Shown: positions 41,785 to 50,756, counted from the stretch's first letter. The stretch: 64,000 nt of DNA from CAJCIS01 sp965276755 (GCA_965276755.1 OZ255625.1:372001-436000); one strand, 5' to 3'. Numbers and translations: made by a program. The notes: generated from the letters alone by a model not told the origin.

Positions 41785-42462
41785 CTACGCGCTTTCGTGA
41801 ATGTCATAGATCACGCCGTCATCGTTGGTGCGGCAACACGCATCTCGAACAGAAATGCCTAGCACGCTCTCCCTGACTTCTTCAGCTCCACGCCGCGCGG
41901 GTGCGCCGCTCACCATGACGCCGGCATGCCTGCCATAGAGCGCCAGCAGCGCCGCCTTCATGGCCCGCTCGCTGGGAAAACCGGCCGCGCGCGCGATTTC
42001 GGCCCCGTCCCGCGCGCCGGCATCCAACATCGTCTTTGCGCGTGCCGTGCGCCGGGTCTTGGCGACCTGAGCGGGCGAGGCGTCCAGATGGCGGGCGAAC
42101 AGGCGGGAGAGATGCCGCGCGCCCACCCCCAACCGTACGGCGAGCGACTCGACGCTGCCACGATCGAGCGCGCCGTCTTCGATCAGCCGCAGCGCGCGCT
42201 CCACAGTCGTGCGCGTGCCGCGCCAGGCGGGGCAGAAGGGCGCGGTCTCCGGCCGGCAGCGCAGGCAGGGGCGGTAGCCGGCGCGCTCGGCCGCCGCGGC
42301 CGAGGGATAGAAGGTGATGTTTTTCGAAAGCGGCTGGCGCACGGGGCAGACCGGGCGGCAATAGATGCGCGTCGTCCGCACGGCAATGAAGAAAACCCCG
42401 TCATAGACAGGGTCCCGCCGCAGCCGCGCCGCATCGCAAATCGCAAAATCGAGCACGGCCAA
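41785..42462 (-). CDS. ada: Ada-type methylphosphotriester-sensing transcriptional regulator
   Basis: This 225-residue protein has an N-terminal Ada methylphosphotriester acceptor domain with zinc cysteines C35, C39 (YCRPVCPVRQP), C66 and C69 (YRPCLRCRPE). An AraC-type helix-turn-helix domain (VESLAVRLGVGARHLSRLFARHL, ARAAGFPSERAMKAAL) follows at about 90-180. It lacks both AlkA and O6-methylguanine transferase domains. The C35 equivalent is the residue methylated in E. coli Ada (C38). ogt follows after one base. It is likely to activate ogt and itself when methylated. Confidence 0.9.
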   Translation of the reverse strand: MAVLDFAICDAARLRRDPVYDGVFFIAVRTTRIYCRPVCPVRQPLSKNITFYPSAAAAERAGYRPCLRCRPETAPFCPAWRGTRTTVERALRLIEDGALDRGSVESLAVRLGVGARHLSRLFARHLDASPAQVAKTRRTARAKTMLDAGARDGAEIARAAGFPSERAMKAALLALYGRHAGVMVSGAPARRGAEEVRESVLGISVRDACCRTNDDGVIYDIHESA

Positions 42463-42566
42463 GACCTAGCCCCACCCAAGCCGCGGCGCGAGGCCGCCCA
42501 AGGGGATGGAGTCCGAAATCCGTGCCGGGCTTGCCGGCGCGCCCCGGCCGGGGCACAGCCGCGCGC

Positions 42567-44771
42567 ATGACCGATACCGACGTCAAGCTCGCCGACGCTT
42601 TGTCCGAACGCTACCTCGCCTACGCCATGTCCACCATCATGTCCCGCAGCCTGCCGGACGTGCGGGACGGGCTGAAACCGGTGCATCGCCGGTTGATCTA
42701 CGCCATGCAGTTGCTGCGCCTTGATCCCGCCGCCGGTTTCAAGAAATGCGCGCGCATCGTGGGCGACGTCATGGGCAAGTTCCACCCGCATGGCGACGCA
42801 TCGATCTATGACGCCATGGTGCGCCTGGCGCAGGAATTCGCCGTGCGCTACCCGCTGGTCGAAGGCCAAGGCAATTTCGGCAATATCGACGGCGATAACC
42901 CTGCCGCCATGCGCTATACCGAGGCGCGGTTGACCGAAGTGGCGCAAGCGATGCTGGCCGGCATTGCCGATGACGCGGTCGATTTCCGCCCGACCTATGA
43001 CGGCGCTGAAGAAGAGCCACTGGTCCTGCCGGGCGCCTTCCCAAACCTGCTGGCAAATGGTGCTGCCGGCATTGCCGTGGGCATGGCCACCAGCATCCCG
43101 CCGCACAATGCGGGTGAAGTGTGTGCCGCCGCCCTGCATCTGATTGAAAATCCTCAGGCCAGCACGGCCGAGTTGCTTGCGCACATGCCCGGTCCCGACT
43201 TCCCGACCGGCGGCATCCTGATCGAGGACGCGGCCTCCATGGCCACCGCCTACGAAACCGGCCGCGGCGGCTTTCGCCTGCGCGCGCGCTGGGCGGTCGA
43301 GCAGGGGCGTATGGGCACGTGGGCCATCGTGGTGACCGAAATCCCCTACCAGGTGCAGAAATCCCGCCTGATCGAACAGATCGCCGCGCTGATGGAGGAG
43401 AAAAAACTGCCTCTGCTCGGCGACGTGCGCGATGAGAGCACGGAGATCGTGCGCGTGGTCTTCGAGCCGAAATCGCGCGGCGTGGAGCCTGAAGTGCTGA
43501 TGGAAACGCTGTTTCGCGCGACCGCGCTGGAGACGCGTTTCCCGCTCAACATGAACGTGCTGACCGCCGATCGCACCCCACGCGTGCTGTCCTTGCGCGA
43601 GGTGCTTCGCGCCTGGCTCGATCACCGTCACGAGGTGCTGCTGCGTCGAAGCGCTCACCGTGTGGCTGCGGTGCAACGCCGGCTGGAGATCCTCGACGGC
43701 TTTCTGCGCGTGTTCCTCAACCTCGATGACGTCATCCGTATCATCCGCGAGGAGGATGATGCCAAGGCCGGTCTGATGCACGCCTTTTCTCTGACCGACA
43801 CGCAGGCCGAGGCGATCCTGAACATGCGCCTGCGCAGCCTGCGCCGACTGGAAGAAATCGAGATCAAGCGTGAGCACAAGACGCTCACACGCGAATTGCG
43901 CGACCTGCAGACGCTGGTCCGCAGCGATGCGCTGCGCTGGCGCCGTATCGCCGGCGAGATCGAGGAGACGCGCACCAAATTCGCACGCGGTCCATTGGGC
44001 TCGCGTCGCACGCAGATTGCCGGTGCACCAACGCCCGTCGATATTACCGCGCTGGTCAGCGTGGAGCGAGAGCCCATCACGGTCATCCTGTCGGAAAAAG
44101 GCTGGATACGCGCGGTGCGCACGCACATTGCGGATGCGGAGGCGCAGAAATTCAAGGAAGGCGACAAGCTGCGCGCCTTTCTGCATTGCGAAACCACCGA
44201 TCGCCTGACCTTGTTTGCCAGCGACGGGCGCGTGTTCAGCCTGCGTGCGGGCGATCTGCCGCGCGGGCGTGGCGATGGCCAGCCGATCCGCACCATGATC
44301 GATCTGGCCAACCAGGACGAGGTTGTGGCCTTTTTCGTCTGGCGCGATGGCTGCCGCTATCTTGTTGCGGGCAGTTCGGGCCGTGGCTTCCTTGTGCGCG
44401 CGGCCGACCTTGTCGCCGAGAAGCGCAGCGGCAAGCAGGTGCTCAATTTGCGCGAGGGCGAGCGCGCGTTGCTGTGTTTGCCCGCCGAAGGAGATCACGT
44501 CGCAGTCGTGGGCGAGAACCGCAAATTGCTGGTCTTCCCGCTGGACCAGTTGCCCGAAATGACGCGCGGTGCAGGCGTGGCTTTGCAGAAATACGTCCAA
44601 GGCGGCATGGCGGACGCCAAGGTGTTCAAGCTGCGTGACGGCCTGAGCTGGGACGCCGGCACCCGCACCCGCACCGAAACCGCGTTGCGCGACTGGCTGG
44701 GCGAGCGCGCCCAAGCCGGCCGGCTGCCCCCCAACGGCTTCCCCAAAACCGGCCGTTTCCACACCAAATAA
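42567..44771 (+). CDS. parC: DNA topoisomerase IV subunit A
   Basis: ParC is the breakage-reunion subunit of topoisomerase IV, which decatenates chromosomes. N-terminal motifs are SERYLAYAMSTIMSRSLPD and RDGLKPVHRRLIYAM. The catalytic Tyr is Y117 in AAMRYTEARL, and HPHGDASIYDAMVRLAQ lies in the DNA gate. A short C-terminal beta-pinwheel follows (LTLFASDGRVFSLRAGDLP, VAGSSGRGFLV). At 734 aa it matches ParC rather than the longer GyrA. ATG 42567 is chosen. It is divergent from ada. Confidence 0.95.
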   Translation: MTDTDVKLADALSERYLAYAMSTIMSRSLPDVRDGLKPVHRRLIYAMQLLRLDPAAGFKKCARIVGDVMGKFHPHGDASIYDAMVRLAQEFAVRYPLVEGQGNFGNIDGDNPAAMRYTEARLTEVAQAMLAGIADDAVDFRPTYDGAEEEPLVLPGAFPNLLANGAAGIAVGMATSIPPHNAGEVCAAALHLIENPQASTAELLAHMPGPDFPTGGILIEDAASMATAYETGRGGFRLRARWAVEQGRMGTWAIVVTEIPYQVQKSRLIEQIAALMEEKKLPLLGDVRDESTEIVRVVFEPKSRGVEPEVLMETLFRATALETRFPLNMNVLTADRTPRVLSLREVLRAWLDHRHEVLLRRSAHRVAAVQRRLEILDGFLRVFLNLDDVIRIIREEDDAKAGLMHAFSLTDTQAEAILNMRLRSLRRLEEIEIKREHKTLTRELRDLQTLVRSDALRWRRIAGEIEETRTKFARGPLGSRRTQIAGAPTPVDITALVSVEREPITVILSEKGWIRAVRTHIADAEAQKFKEGDKLRAFLHCETTDRLTLFASDGRVFSLRAGDLPRGRGDGQPIRTMIDLANQDEVVAFFVWRDGCRYLVAGSSGRGFLVRAADLVAEKRSGKQVLNLREGERALLCLPAEGDHVAVVGENRKLLVFPLDQLPEMTRGAGVALQKYVQGGMADAKVFKLRDGLSWDAGTRTRTETALRDWLGERAQAGRLPPNGFPKTGRFHTK

Positions 44772-44772
44772 A

Positions 44773-44842
44773 GACGGGGGGTCGTCACGCGCAAGCGTGC
44801 TGCGCACGACGGGGGAACGGCTCGTTTCCCCCAGTTCTTCCC
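44773..44842. repeat. Family A half element (copy A13) with nested hairpin
   Basis: GACGGGGGGTC is followed by an insertion containing CACGC-GCAA-GCGTG, a perfect stem with a GNRA-type loop. The hairpin GGGGGAACG-GCT-CGTTTCCCCC and the CAGTTCTT outer end come next. It lies directly after parC. Confidence 0.85.
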
Positions 44843-44894
44843 CTAGCCTTCCCCATTTGATAGTGTGCGTCTAACAAAAATCCGGGAGAGAAAA

Positions 44895-46496
44895 ATGCGC
44901 GTCCTATCCGCAGCCATCCTGGCGACCCTGGTCGCTCCCCAGCTTCACGCCCGCACGCTGAGCGGCCCAATCGTGCAAACCCAGTACGGCAAGGTGCAGG
45001 GCGTGACCGTCGCCGGCATCAACGACTTCCTCGGCATCCCCTACGCCACGCCTCCGGTTGGCCCCCTGCGCTGGACCGCGCCCACCCCACCCGCGCCCTG
45101 GACCAAGACGCTGCAGGCGACCAGCTACAGCGCCTATTGCCCGCAAGGCTTTAGCGAGATCGGCGGCGGCGGCGGCTCGGAGGATTGCCTCTATCTGAAC
45201 GTGCAAACGCCCGCCAACGCCAACGCCAGCAGCAACCTGCCGGTGATGGTTTGGATTCACGGCGGCGGCCTGAGCACGGGCTCGGGCCAGGAGTATGACG
45301 GCACGGCGCTGATCAATAGCGGCAATGTGGTGTACGTGTCCTTCAATTACCGGCTTGGTCTGCTTGGCTTCATGGGGCTGCCGGCGCTCGCACAGCAGGA
45401 CCCGCATAACAGCTCGGGAAATTACGGCTTGCTGGACCAGCAGGCGGCCATTGCCTGGGTTCGCCAGAATATCGCGGCCTTTGGCGGCAACCCCAACAAG
45501 ATCACGATCTTCGGCGAATCCGCGGGCGGGCAGAGCACCATCGATCAGCTCGTCTCGCCGTTGCTGGGCCGCGTCAGTGGCGCCATCATCGAAAGCGGCG
45601 CCTATGCCCGCTCGCTGCCCACGCAGGCGCAGGCGCAGACCCAAGGGCAGGCGGTTGCCACGGCGCTGAATTGCGCACCCAGCGATCTGGCGTGCCTGCG
45701 CGCTGTGCCGGCCACCACGCTGGTCAATTTGGCGGACGGCTCGTCCACCATCAGCATTGCGCCCAATGTCGATGGGTACGTGCTGCCGCAGCAGCCGTTC
45801 CTCGCTTATGCCGCCGGCGCCTTTCCGCACATCCCGATCATAGACGGCACCAACCACGACGAATACCGGCTATTTGTGTCCGAGGATGAAATCCTCTCCG
45901 GCATGCCGTGGTCCACAGCCGATTATTACGCAGCAGCTCAGGCCACGGCAGGCTCCAACGCGCAGCAGGCCGAAGCAGAATATCCCCTGCAGGACTATTA
46001 CAACCCAGGATACGCCACCGCGGCCATGGTCACGGACTATGCCTTTTCCTGCGGTGCCGTCGTGCTGGATGCGCTGATTGCGCAATACACCACGCTCTAC
46101 ACCTATGAATTGACCGATGCGAATGTGCCCAACATCTTCCTGCCCTACGATCCCAACATGCCAAGCCTGGGCGACAGCCACGCGGCCGAGCTGCCCTATC
46201 TCTTCCCAGCCTTCAAGAACACCTATCTAAATCTGGGACCGGCGCAATTCACGCCCTCGCAGTTGAACCTGGCTGGGGGCATGCGGGCGAGCTGGACGGC
46301 GCTGGCAAGGTACGGCCGGCCGCTCAATCCGCGCGGCACGGCCTGGCTGTCATACAGTGTCGCAAATCATGATTTCCTGGCGCTGAGCGCGCCATCGGCG
46401 CAGATGGAGTATGGGTTCTTTCAGTTTCATAAGTGCGCGTTCTGGGGACCGCTTCTGCTGGGCGAGGCTGGGCTGCCGCCTGATACGAACTACTAA
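44895..46496 (+). CDS. Secreted type B carboxylesterase
   Basis: This is an alpha/beta-hydrolase of the carboxylesterase/lipase type B family, 533 aa, with signal peptide MRVLSAAILATLVAPQLHA. Motifs: GINDFLGIPYATPPVGPLRW, EDCLYLNVQTP, VWIHGGGLSTGSG (oxyanion hole) and the nucleophile elbow FGESAGGQS. Catalytic Glu and His are expected near DGTNHDEYRLF and LGDSHAAELPYLF. ATG 44895 has a GGGAGAG Shine-Dalgarno. It stands alone between family A copies A13 and A14. Ester substrates are unknown. Confidence 0.93.
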   Translation: MRVLSAAILATLVAPQLHARTLSGPIVQTQYGKVQGVTVAGINDFLGIPYATPPVGPLRWTAPTPPAPWTKTLQATSYSAYCPQGFSEIGGGGGSEDCLYLNVQTPANANASSNLPVMVWIHGGGLSTGSGQEYDGTALINSGNVVYVSFNYRLGLLGFMGLPALAQQDPHNSSGNYGLLDQQAAIAWVRQNIAAFGGNPNKITIFGESAGGQSTIDQLVSPLLGRVSGAIIESGAYARSLPTQAQAQTQGQAVATALNCAPSDLACLRAVPATTLVNLADGSSTISIAPNVDGYVLPQQPFLAYAAGAFPHIPIIDGTNHDEYRLFVSEDEILSGMPWSTADYYAAAQATAGSNAQQAEAEYPLQDYYNPGYATAAMVTDYAFSCGAVVLDALIAQYTTLYTYELTDANVPNIFLPYDPNMPSLGDSHAAELPYLFPAFKNTYLNLGPAQFTPSQLNLAGGMRASWTALARYGRPLNPRGTAWLSYSVANHDFLALSAPSAQMEYGFFQFHKCAFWGPLLLGEAGLPPDTNY

Positions 46497-46514
46497 GAGC
46501 TGAGCATTGCCCTA

Positions 46515-46566
46515 AATAGGTGACGGGGGGGTCTGGGGGGGATGGCACATTTCCCCCAGTCTTTAG
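46515..46566. repeat. Family A half element (copy A14, right arm)
   Basis: GACGGGGGGGTC, a hairpin with GATG-GCA-CATT, then CCCCCAGTCTTTAG. It lies after the carboxylesterase stop; its outer end supplies the TAA of the short remnant frame on the minus strand. Confidence 0.9.
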
Positions 46567-46691
46567 CCCGGCGCGCGCATGGCAGCTGCGTGCAACAGCC
46601 CCGCCAAAGGCGTAACAAGCGTGTCCTCGTCAGGCGCCTTCGTGTCGTTCCAGGTAACCGACGCACAGACCGTGCGCCCATTCTTAGTCAC
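46563..46691 (-). pseudogene. Probable 3' remnant of a decayed gene
   Basis: The stretch between repeats A14 and B3 is too short for a normal gene but looks protein-like on the minus strand. GTG 46691 opens 42 codons (KNGRTVCASVTWND, LVTPLAGLLHAAAMR), ending TAA at 46563. A second frame just upstream (FNLCFLAADARPTRWP) ends two codons later, as if a frameshift had split one gene. No family recognised. It may be a real small gene, but flanking by two repeat elements and the lack of a ribosome site favour a remnant. Confidence 0.35.
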
Positions 46692-46747
46692 GCCTTAATG
46701 GGCCAGCGCGTCGGCCGCGCGTCGGCGGCCAGAAAGCACAGGTTGAA

Positions 46748-46901
46748 GACAAGGAAGGTGTTCTTTTTTGAAAGAACCAAAAAACTTCTGTCAGTTGCAT
46801 CGGTGCAGCTCAAAAATTTCGTAAAGTGGTCACAGCCGGTGCAAGCAAAAGGGCAAAAGTTTTTTGATCCTTTTTTTCAAAAAAGGACTGCTTCCTTCCT
46901 A
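46748..46901. repeat. Family B A/T-rich inverted repeat (copy B3)
   Basis: Outer ends AGGAAGG and CTTCCTT. The left arm has GTTCTTTTTTGAAAGAAC, the right arm has CTTTTTTTCAAAAAAGG, and inner segments are AAAAAACTTCTG / CAAAAGTTTTTTG. The spacer is about 65 bases, longer than in other copies. It ends at the bpt stop codon. Confidence 0.9.
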
Positions 46902-47678
46902 CGCCATCTCTGGCACCAGCAACGTGCCGCACCGGACGCTTTGATCGACCAGGTCCGCATCCGTCAGCACGCGCCAGGTCCCGCCCGCCAAAATCTCGCT
47001 CGGACGAAACCTGGCCTTGTAAGCCATCTTGCGGCTCTCCGGCACCCAATAACCCAAATAAATATACGGCAGATCCAACGCACGCGCCCGGTCGATCAAC
47101 CAAAGTATCGTAAACGTGCCCAACGAACGCCGCGCCAATTCGGGCGCGAAAAAGCTGTAAACCGCCGATAGTCCATCGCCCAGCCGGTCCGCCAGGCACG
47201 CGCCCACCAGCCGATCCTCAGCGTCGCGAAATTCCACGACCAGTGTTTCGATCGGCGTGTCCTCGACCATGGCGCGATAATCGTAGAAACTCATCGTCGC
47301 CATATCACCCTCGCCATGGCGCGCCTGCTGGTAGCGGGCAAACAGCGTGAATTGCTCGGCCGTGGCGCGCGCCGGCACCTCAAATCCCTCAACGCCATCA
47401 TTGGCGCGCAGAACACGCCGATGGCCGCGATCTGCCTGAAATGCCGCGCAATCGATGCGGATCGGCACGCAGGCCGAACAGGACGGGCACACCGGCGCAT
47501 ACGCAATATTGTGGCTGCGCCTAAACCCCGCGCGTGACAGCCGGTCATGCAGCGCGTCAGCATCAGGACCCCCAATTTCGGTAACGACCTTACGCTCCAC
47601 CCGCCCCGAAATGTAAGGACAGGGCAGGGGAGCCGTGGTGTAGAAGAATTGCGGCCGCCGCGGAGGCTTATACGTCAT
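46899..47678 (-). CDS. bpt: Aspartate/glutamate leucyltransferase (N-end rule)
   Basis: Bpt attaches leucine from Leu-tRNA to proteins with N-terminal Asp or Glu, marking them for ClpSAP degradation. The conserved cysteine-rich N-terminus PCPYISGRVERK and APVCPSCSACVPIRID, and the C-terminal YIYLGYWVPESRKMAYKARFRP, are diagnostic of the ATE1/Bpt family. It has 259 aa, typical. The ATG 47678 abuts the stop of the upstream RDD-protein gene, so they form an operon on the minus strand. Confidence 0.95.
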   Translation of the reverse strand: MTYKPPRRPQFFYTTAPLPCPYISGRVERKVVTEIGGPDADALHDRLSRAGFRRSHNIAYAPVCPSCSACVPIRIDCAAFQADRGHRRVLRANDGVEGFEVPARATAEQFTLFARYQQARHGEGDMATMSFYDYRAMVEDTPIETLVVEFRDAEDRLVGACLADRLGDGLSAVYSFFAPELARRSLGTFTILWLIDRARALDLPYIYLGYWVPESRKMAYKARFRPSEILAGGTWRVLTDADLVDQSVRCGTLLVPEMA

Positions 47679-48164
47679 CTACCGCACGGCCCACCCTGCC
47701 GGCAGATCCGGCGCGGCGAGCCCGGCGATCGCCTCTTCGCGCAGCACCGCCACGCCGGACGCCATATCGTGCAAGCAGCGCGCCCGGCGCGTGAAGAAGG
47801 CCGCAACCAGCCAGACCGCACCGGCGGCCCAGGTCAGCGCGAAGCCGATCGCATAGACCAGCGCCTGCGCCGGCGTCGGTCGGCCCAGATCGTCATCGCG
47901 CACGACTTTCAGGCCAGCAACCGCCTGGCCGGGAGTCGCCTGCGCAGGGGAGGCCACGAAGGCAAACACATAGGCAATCGGCACCACCCACAGCCCGCCG
48001 GCCAAAAACCACGTCAGGCCAAAGGTGACGAAGTCCAGCACCCACAGGCTGAGGTGCATGGCAAGCAGGATCACGCCCAGGATCAGGCCGTCCACCGCCC
48101 AGCCGCCCACGCGCCGCAGGGTCACGCCTGAAGTGGCTGCCTCCTCGGAGTAACTCATGGCCAT
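47679..48164 (-). CDS. RDD family membrane protein
   Basis: This inner-membrane protein of about 161 aa has the RDD domain. GVTLRRVGGWAVDGLILGVILL starts helix 1, WVLDFVTFGLTWFLAGGLWVVPIAYVFAF (two helices) follows, then ATPGQAVAGLKVVRDDDLGRPT and the C-terminal RRARCLHDMASGVAV. ATG 48164 is preceded by a GAGAG; alternatives at 48158 and 48173 differ by a few residues. The long upstream frame extension reaches into repeat B4 and is not used. It is coupled to bpt. RDD proteins have been linked to ion exchange in some bacteria, with no evidence here. Confidence 0.88.
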   Translation of the reverse strand: MAMSYSEEAATSGVTLRRVGGWAVDGLILGVILLAMHLSLWVLDFVTFGLTWFLAGGLWVVPIAYVFAFVASPAQATPGQAVAGLKVVRDDDLGRPTPAQALVYAIGFALTWAAGAVWLVAAFFTRRARCLHDMASGVAVLREEAIAGLAAPDLPAGWAVR

Positions 48165-48241
48165 CTCTCGCATCACACCGCCTGAAGCCATACTGGCGCG
48201 AGGGGGCGTGTTCGGGCAATACCGGATTGCAGGCTGCGACA

Positions 48242-48387
48242 AGCAAGGAAGCACTTCTTTTTTGAAAAAAGAAGCGAAAAACTTTTGCTCTTTGGCGGCG
48301 CGCACAGCATCGACGTTTTCGCGTGAGCCAAACTGGCAAAAGTCTTTTTGCTTCTTTTTCTTCAGAAAAAGAAGAATCCTTAATTCC
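48242..48387. repeat. Family B A/T-rich inverted repeat (copy B4)
   Basis: Starts AAGGAAGC. The left hairpin is CTTCTTTTTTGAAAAAAGAAG and the inner segment is AAAAACTTTTG. The right arm has CAAAAGTCTTTTTG and CTTCTTTTTCTTCAGAAAAAGAAG, ending ATCCTT. It lies between the divergent RDD and secreted-protein genes. Confidence 0.92.
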
Positions 48388-48406
48388 CCGGTGGCAAACG
48401 CCCAAC

Positions 48407-48724
48407 ATGGCCAGACTGTCGTGCCCCCGCGCCTTTGTCGCACCCATCGCCGTGAGCGCGCTCGCGCTCGCCGGCGTGCTTACCGCATCAGCCGCGCCGC
48501 GCACCATCGGGCCAGTCGCCCTCATGTTTCCGCCCTGGCGGAACGCCGCCCGCGCCGTGGCCGCCGCCGCAAGCGTGGGTGCTGTCATCCGCCTGGGTGG
48601 CGTCCCCTTCGTGGCCATCGTGGCGCCCTCCACGCCGACCGCACGCGCGGCCCACCGTCAATCCGACGCCTGGCTGCTGCTCGACCCAGCGCGGGTCACA
48701 GGTTGCTTCAAACTCTCCCGCTAG
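48407..48724 (+). CDS. Small exported hypothetical protein
   Basis: A 105-residue protein from ATG 48407 with an N-terminal hydrophobic signal (VAPIAVSALALAGVLTASA). The mature part (IGPVALMFPPWRNAARAVAAA, then GGVPFVAIVAP and DAWLLLDPARVTGCFKL) has no recognised domain. The gene lies 9 bases before the degenerate chemoreceptor-like frame, and such pairs may be co-transcribed. The longer in-frame start (48323) lies in repeat B4 and is not preferred. Confidence 0.62.
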   Translation: MARLSCPRAFVAPIAVSALALAGVLTASAAPRTIGPVALMFPPWRNAARAVAAAASVGAVIRLGGVPFVAIVAPSTPTARAAHRQSDAWLLLDPARVTGCFKLSR

Positions 48725-48733
48725 GACGCTCGC

Positions 48734-49255
48734 ATGCACCGCACCATGACCGAGACGCATCGCGCGATGGACACGCTGATGGTCGCGGCCCTGTGGTTGC
48801 ACGTGCCACTCGTAGCCGGCGTCGCGCGCGCGGGCGAGGCCGGTCGCGGCTTCGCGGTAGGGGCAGGTGAAGTGAAAAGCCTGGCCGCCCAGACAGCTAG
48901 TGCCACCACGCCAATCCAGGCGCAGATCGCCACGCTGCAGGCCGGAACGGCGGCCGCGGTACGGGCGATCGGGTCGGTCGGCGAAACGATCGCCGCGATG
49001 AGCACGACAACAGCCAGCATCGCGCACGCCATCGAACATCAGCACGCCGCAACCAACGAAATCTCCGCCAGCCTGCAAGGTGCGGCCGATGGCATGCTCA
49101 CGATCAAGCAAGCTATCGCCGGTCTTGCCGGTGCCACCGCGGCCACCAGTCAGGCCGCCGAACGCGTGACCCGCGAAGGCGAGGAGGTCGGCACGCTGAC
49201 CGAAGCGATTCAGACGACGGCGCGCGCTTTGATCGGTAAGCTTCGTGCCGCCTGA
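48734..49255 (+). pseudogene. Internally deleted methyl-accepting chemotaxis protein
   Basis: A 173-codon frame with a chemoreceptor-like N-terminus (HRAMDTLMVAALWLHVPLVAG, start of a first transmembrane helix). This joins abruptly to the conserved C-terminal part of the signalling hairpin (GEAGRGFAVGAGEVKSLAAQT, family EAGRGFAVVAxEVRxLAxQS). The ligand domain, HAMP, the ascending helix and the kinase-binding tip are missing. The descending helix continues to ALIGKLRAA. An in-frame internal deletion of about 300-400 codons is the simplest reading. The product could still be made but should not signal normally. Confidence 0.7.
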
Positions 49256-49266
49256 GAAAGCCAAAA

Positions 49267-49380
49267 GAGAGCTGGGGGAGATGTGCCATCCCCCCCAGAC
49301 CCCCCGTCTTCATTTAGGATCCCGCCTAAATAAATGACGGGGGGTCTGGGGGGGATGGCACATCTCCCCCAGTCTTCCTT
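49267..49380. repeat. Family A inverted repeat (copy A15, full length)
   Basis: Left arm 49271-49308, spacer TTCATTTAGGATCCCGCCTAAATAA, right arm 49335-49377. It fills the gap to the convergent sdaA, ending at its stop codon. Confidence 0.95.
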
Positions 49381-50744
49381 CAACACTCCGGAAAATTAAC
49401 CGCCAACCCGCCCTGGCTCGTCTCCTTATACTTGCTCTGCATGTCCGCCCCAGTCTGGCGCATCGTCGCAATCACCTGATCCAGCGAAACGTGGTGCACC
49501 CCATCACCCTTCAGCGCCAATGACGCCGCATTGATCGCTTTCACCGCGCCGAAAGCGTTGCGCTCGATGCACGGTATCTGCACCAGCCCGCCCACCGGAT
49601 CGCACGTCATGCCCAGATGGTGCTCCATGCCAATTTCGGCCGCATTTTCCACCTGCTCATTAGTCCCGCCCATCGCGGCCGCCAGCCCGGCCGCCGCCAT
49701 CGCGCAGGCCGAGCCCACCTCGCCCTGGCAACCCACTTCCGCCCCCGAAATGGATGCGTTCATCTTGCACAATCCGCCAATTGCAGTGGCCGCAAGCAAA
49801 AAATCCTCCATGCCGGCATCGCTCGCCCCCGGCACCATGTCCCGATAATAACGCAGCACCGCGGGCACCACGCCGGCCGCGCCATTGGTGGGTGCCGTCA
49901 CCACGCGCCCGCCAGCGGCATTCTCCTCATTGACCGCAATGGCAAAGACGCTGACCCAGTCCATCGATGCGGTCGGCATGGCGGTGTTGCTATGGCGCTC
50001 TGCATGAAGCGCCGCGGTCAGGCCGGCCGCGCGGCGGCGCACGGCCAGCGCACCAGGCAGATGGCCGGCAGTGGCCATGCCACGATCGATGCAGTCCATC
50101 ATCGCGGCAATCACGCGCTGCATGTGGGCGCGCACTGCCGCTGGTGGCCGGGCGGCTTCCTCATTTGCGCGGATCATGTCCGCAATCGAAAGGCCGGTTC
50201 GCGCACCTTCGCCAAGCAAATCATCGGCGCTGCGGAACGGGTGGGGTACGGGCGTAAGCGGCGGCGCCGGCCGGCCCAATTCGGTTTCCTGCACGACGAA
50301 GCCGCCGCCGATCGAACACCAGCGTTCGGCCGCCACCGCCTGCCCGTCCGCATCCAGAGCCAGAAACGCCATCGTGTTGGGGTGGCGCGGCGCGGGGGTC
50401 ACGCGGTCGATGACCAAATCCAGCCCCGGATCGAACGCAATGGCGTGCCGGCCGAGCAGGCTCAGGCGCCGCGTGCGCACGGTCTGCGCCATCAGGCGTG
50501 GGGCTTCCTCAGGGTCTACGCTGTCCGGCGCATGTCCCGCCAACCCCAGCAGGATCGCGCGATCGGTGGCGTGCCCGTGTCCGGTCCAGGCCAGCGAGCC
50601 CAGCAGCACCACGCGCAGCCGCGCCACCTCCTCCAGCCGCAGCCCCAGAGAGGAGACGAAGGCAAGCGCCGCGAGCATCGGCCCCGTGGTGTGCGAGGAG
50701 GACGGCCCAATGCCGATCTTGAACAGTTCAAAAACGCTGACCAG
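49380..50744 (-). CDS. sdaA: L-serine ammonia-lyase (iron-sulfur dependent)
   Basis: SdaA deaminates L-serine to pyruvate with a 4Fe-4S cluster. The alpha-domain Cys residues are in IGGLCKMNASISGAEVGCQG, SACAMAAAGLA and MTCDPVGGLVQIPCIERN. The N-terminus VSVFELFKIGIGPSSSHTTGPM is the family hallmark and lies upstream of the first ATG (50678). No ATG, GTG or TTG exists in frame there before the stop; CTG at 50744 is preceded by GAGG with six bases spacing and gives the normal 454 aa. A CTG start is therefore likely. Family A elements flank both ends. Confidence 0.95.
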   Translation of the reverse strand: MVSVFELFKIGIGPSSSHTTGPMLAALAFVSSLGLRLEEVARLRVVLLGSLAWTGHGHATDRAILLGLAGHAPDSVDPEEAPRLMAQTVRTRRLSLLGRHAIAFDPGLDLVIDRVTPAPRHPNTMAFLALDADGQAVAAERWCSIGGGFVVQETELGRPAPPLTPVPHPFRSADDLLGEGARTGLSIADMIRANEEAARPPAAVRAHMQRVIAAMMDCIDRGMATAGHLPGALAVRRRAAGLTAALHAERHSNTAMPTASMDWVSVFAIAVNEENAAGGRVVTAPTNGAAGVVPAVLRYYRDMVPGASDAGMEDFLLAATAIGGLCKMNASISGAEVGCQGEVGSACAMAAAGLAAAMGGTNEQVENAAEIGMEHHLGMTCDPVGGLVQIPCIERNAFGAVKAINAASLALKGDGVHHVSLDQVIATMRQTGADMQSKYKETSQGGLAVNFPEC

Positions 50745-50756
50745 CGCTTACCTCAA

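Noticed and set aside
42183..44807. An 874-codon minus-strand open frame covering parC and part of ada
   Set aside because: ParC motifs on the plus strand are complete; the antisense product is His/Gln/Ala-rich noise. The same applies to long antisense frames over sucA (2832-4643) and ior (57522-59567).
46497..46900. A complete gene between the carboxylesterase and bpt
   Set aside because: The 400 bases are mostly repeat A14 and B3; the remaining 180 bases hold only a short minus-strand remnant.
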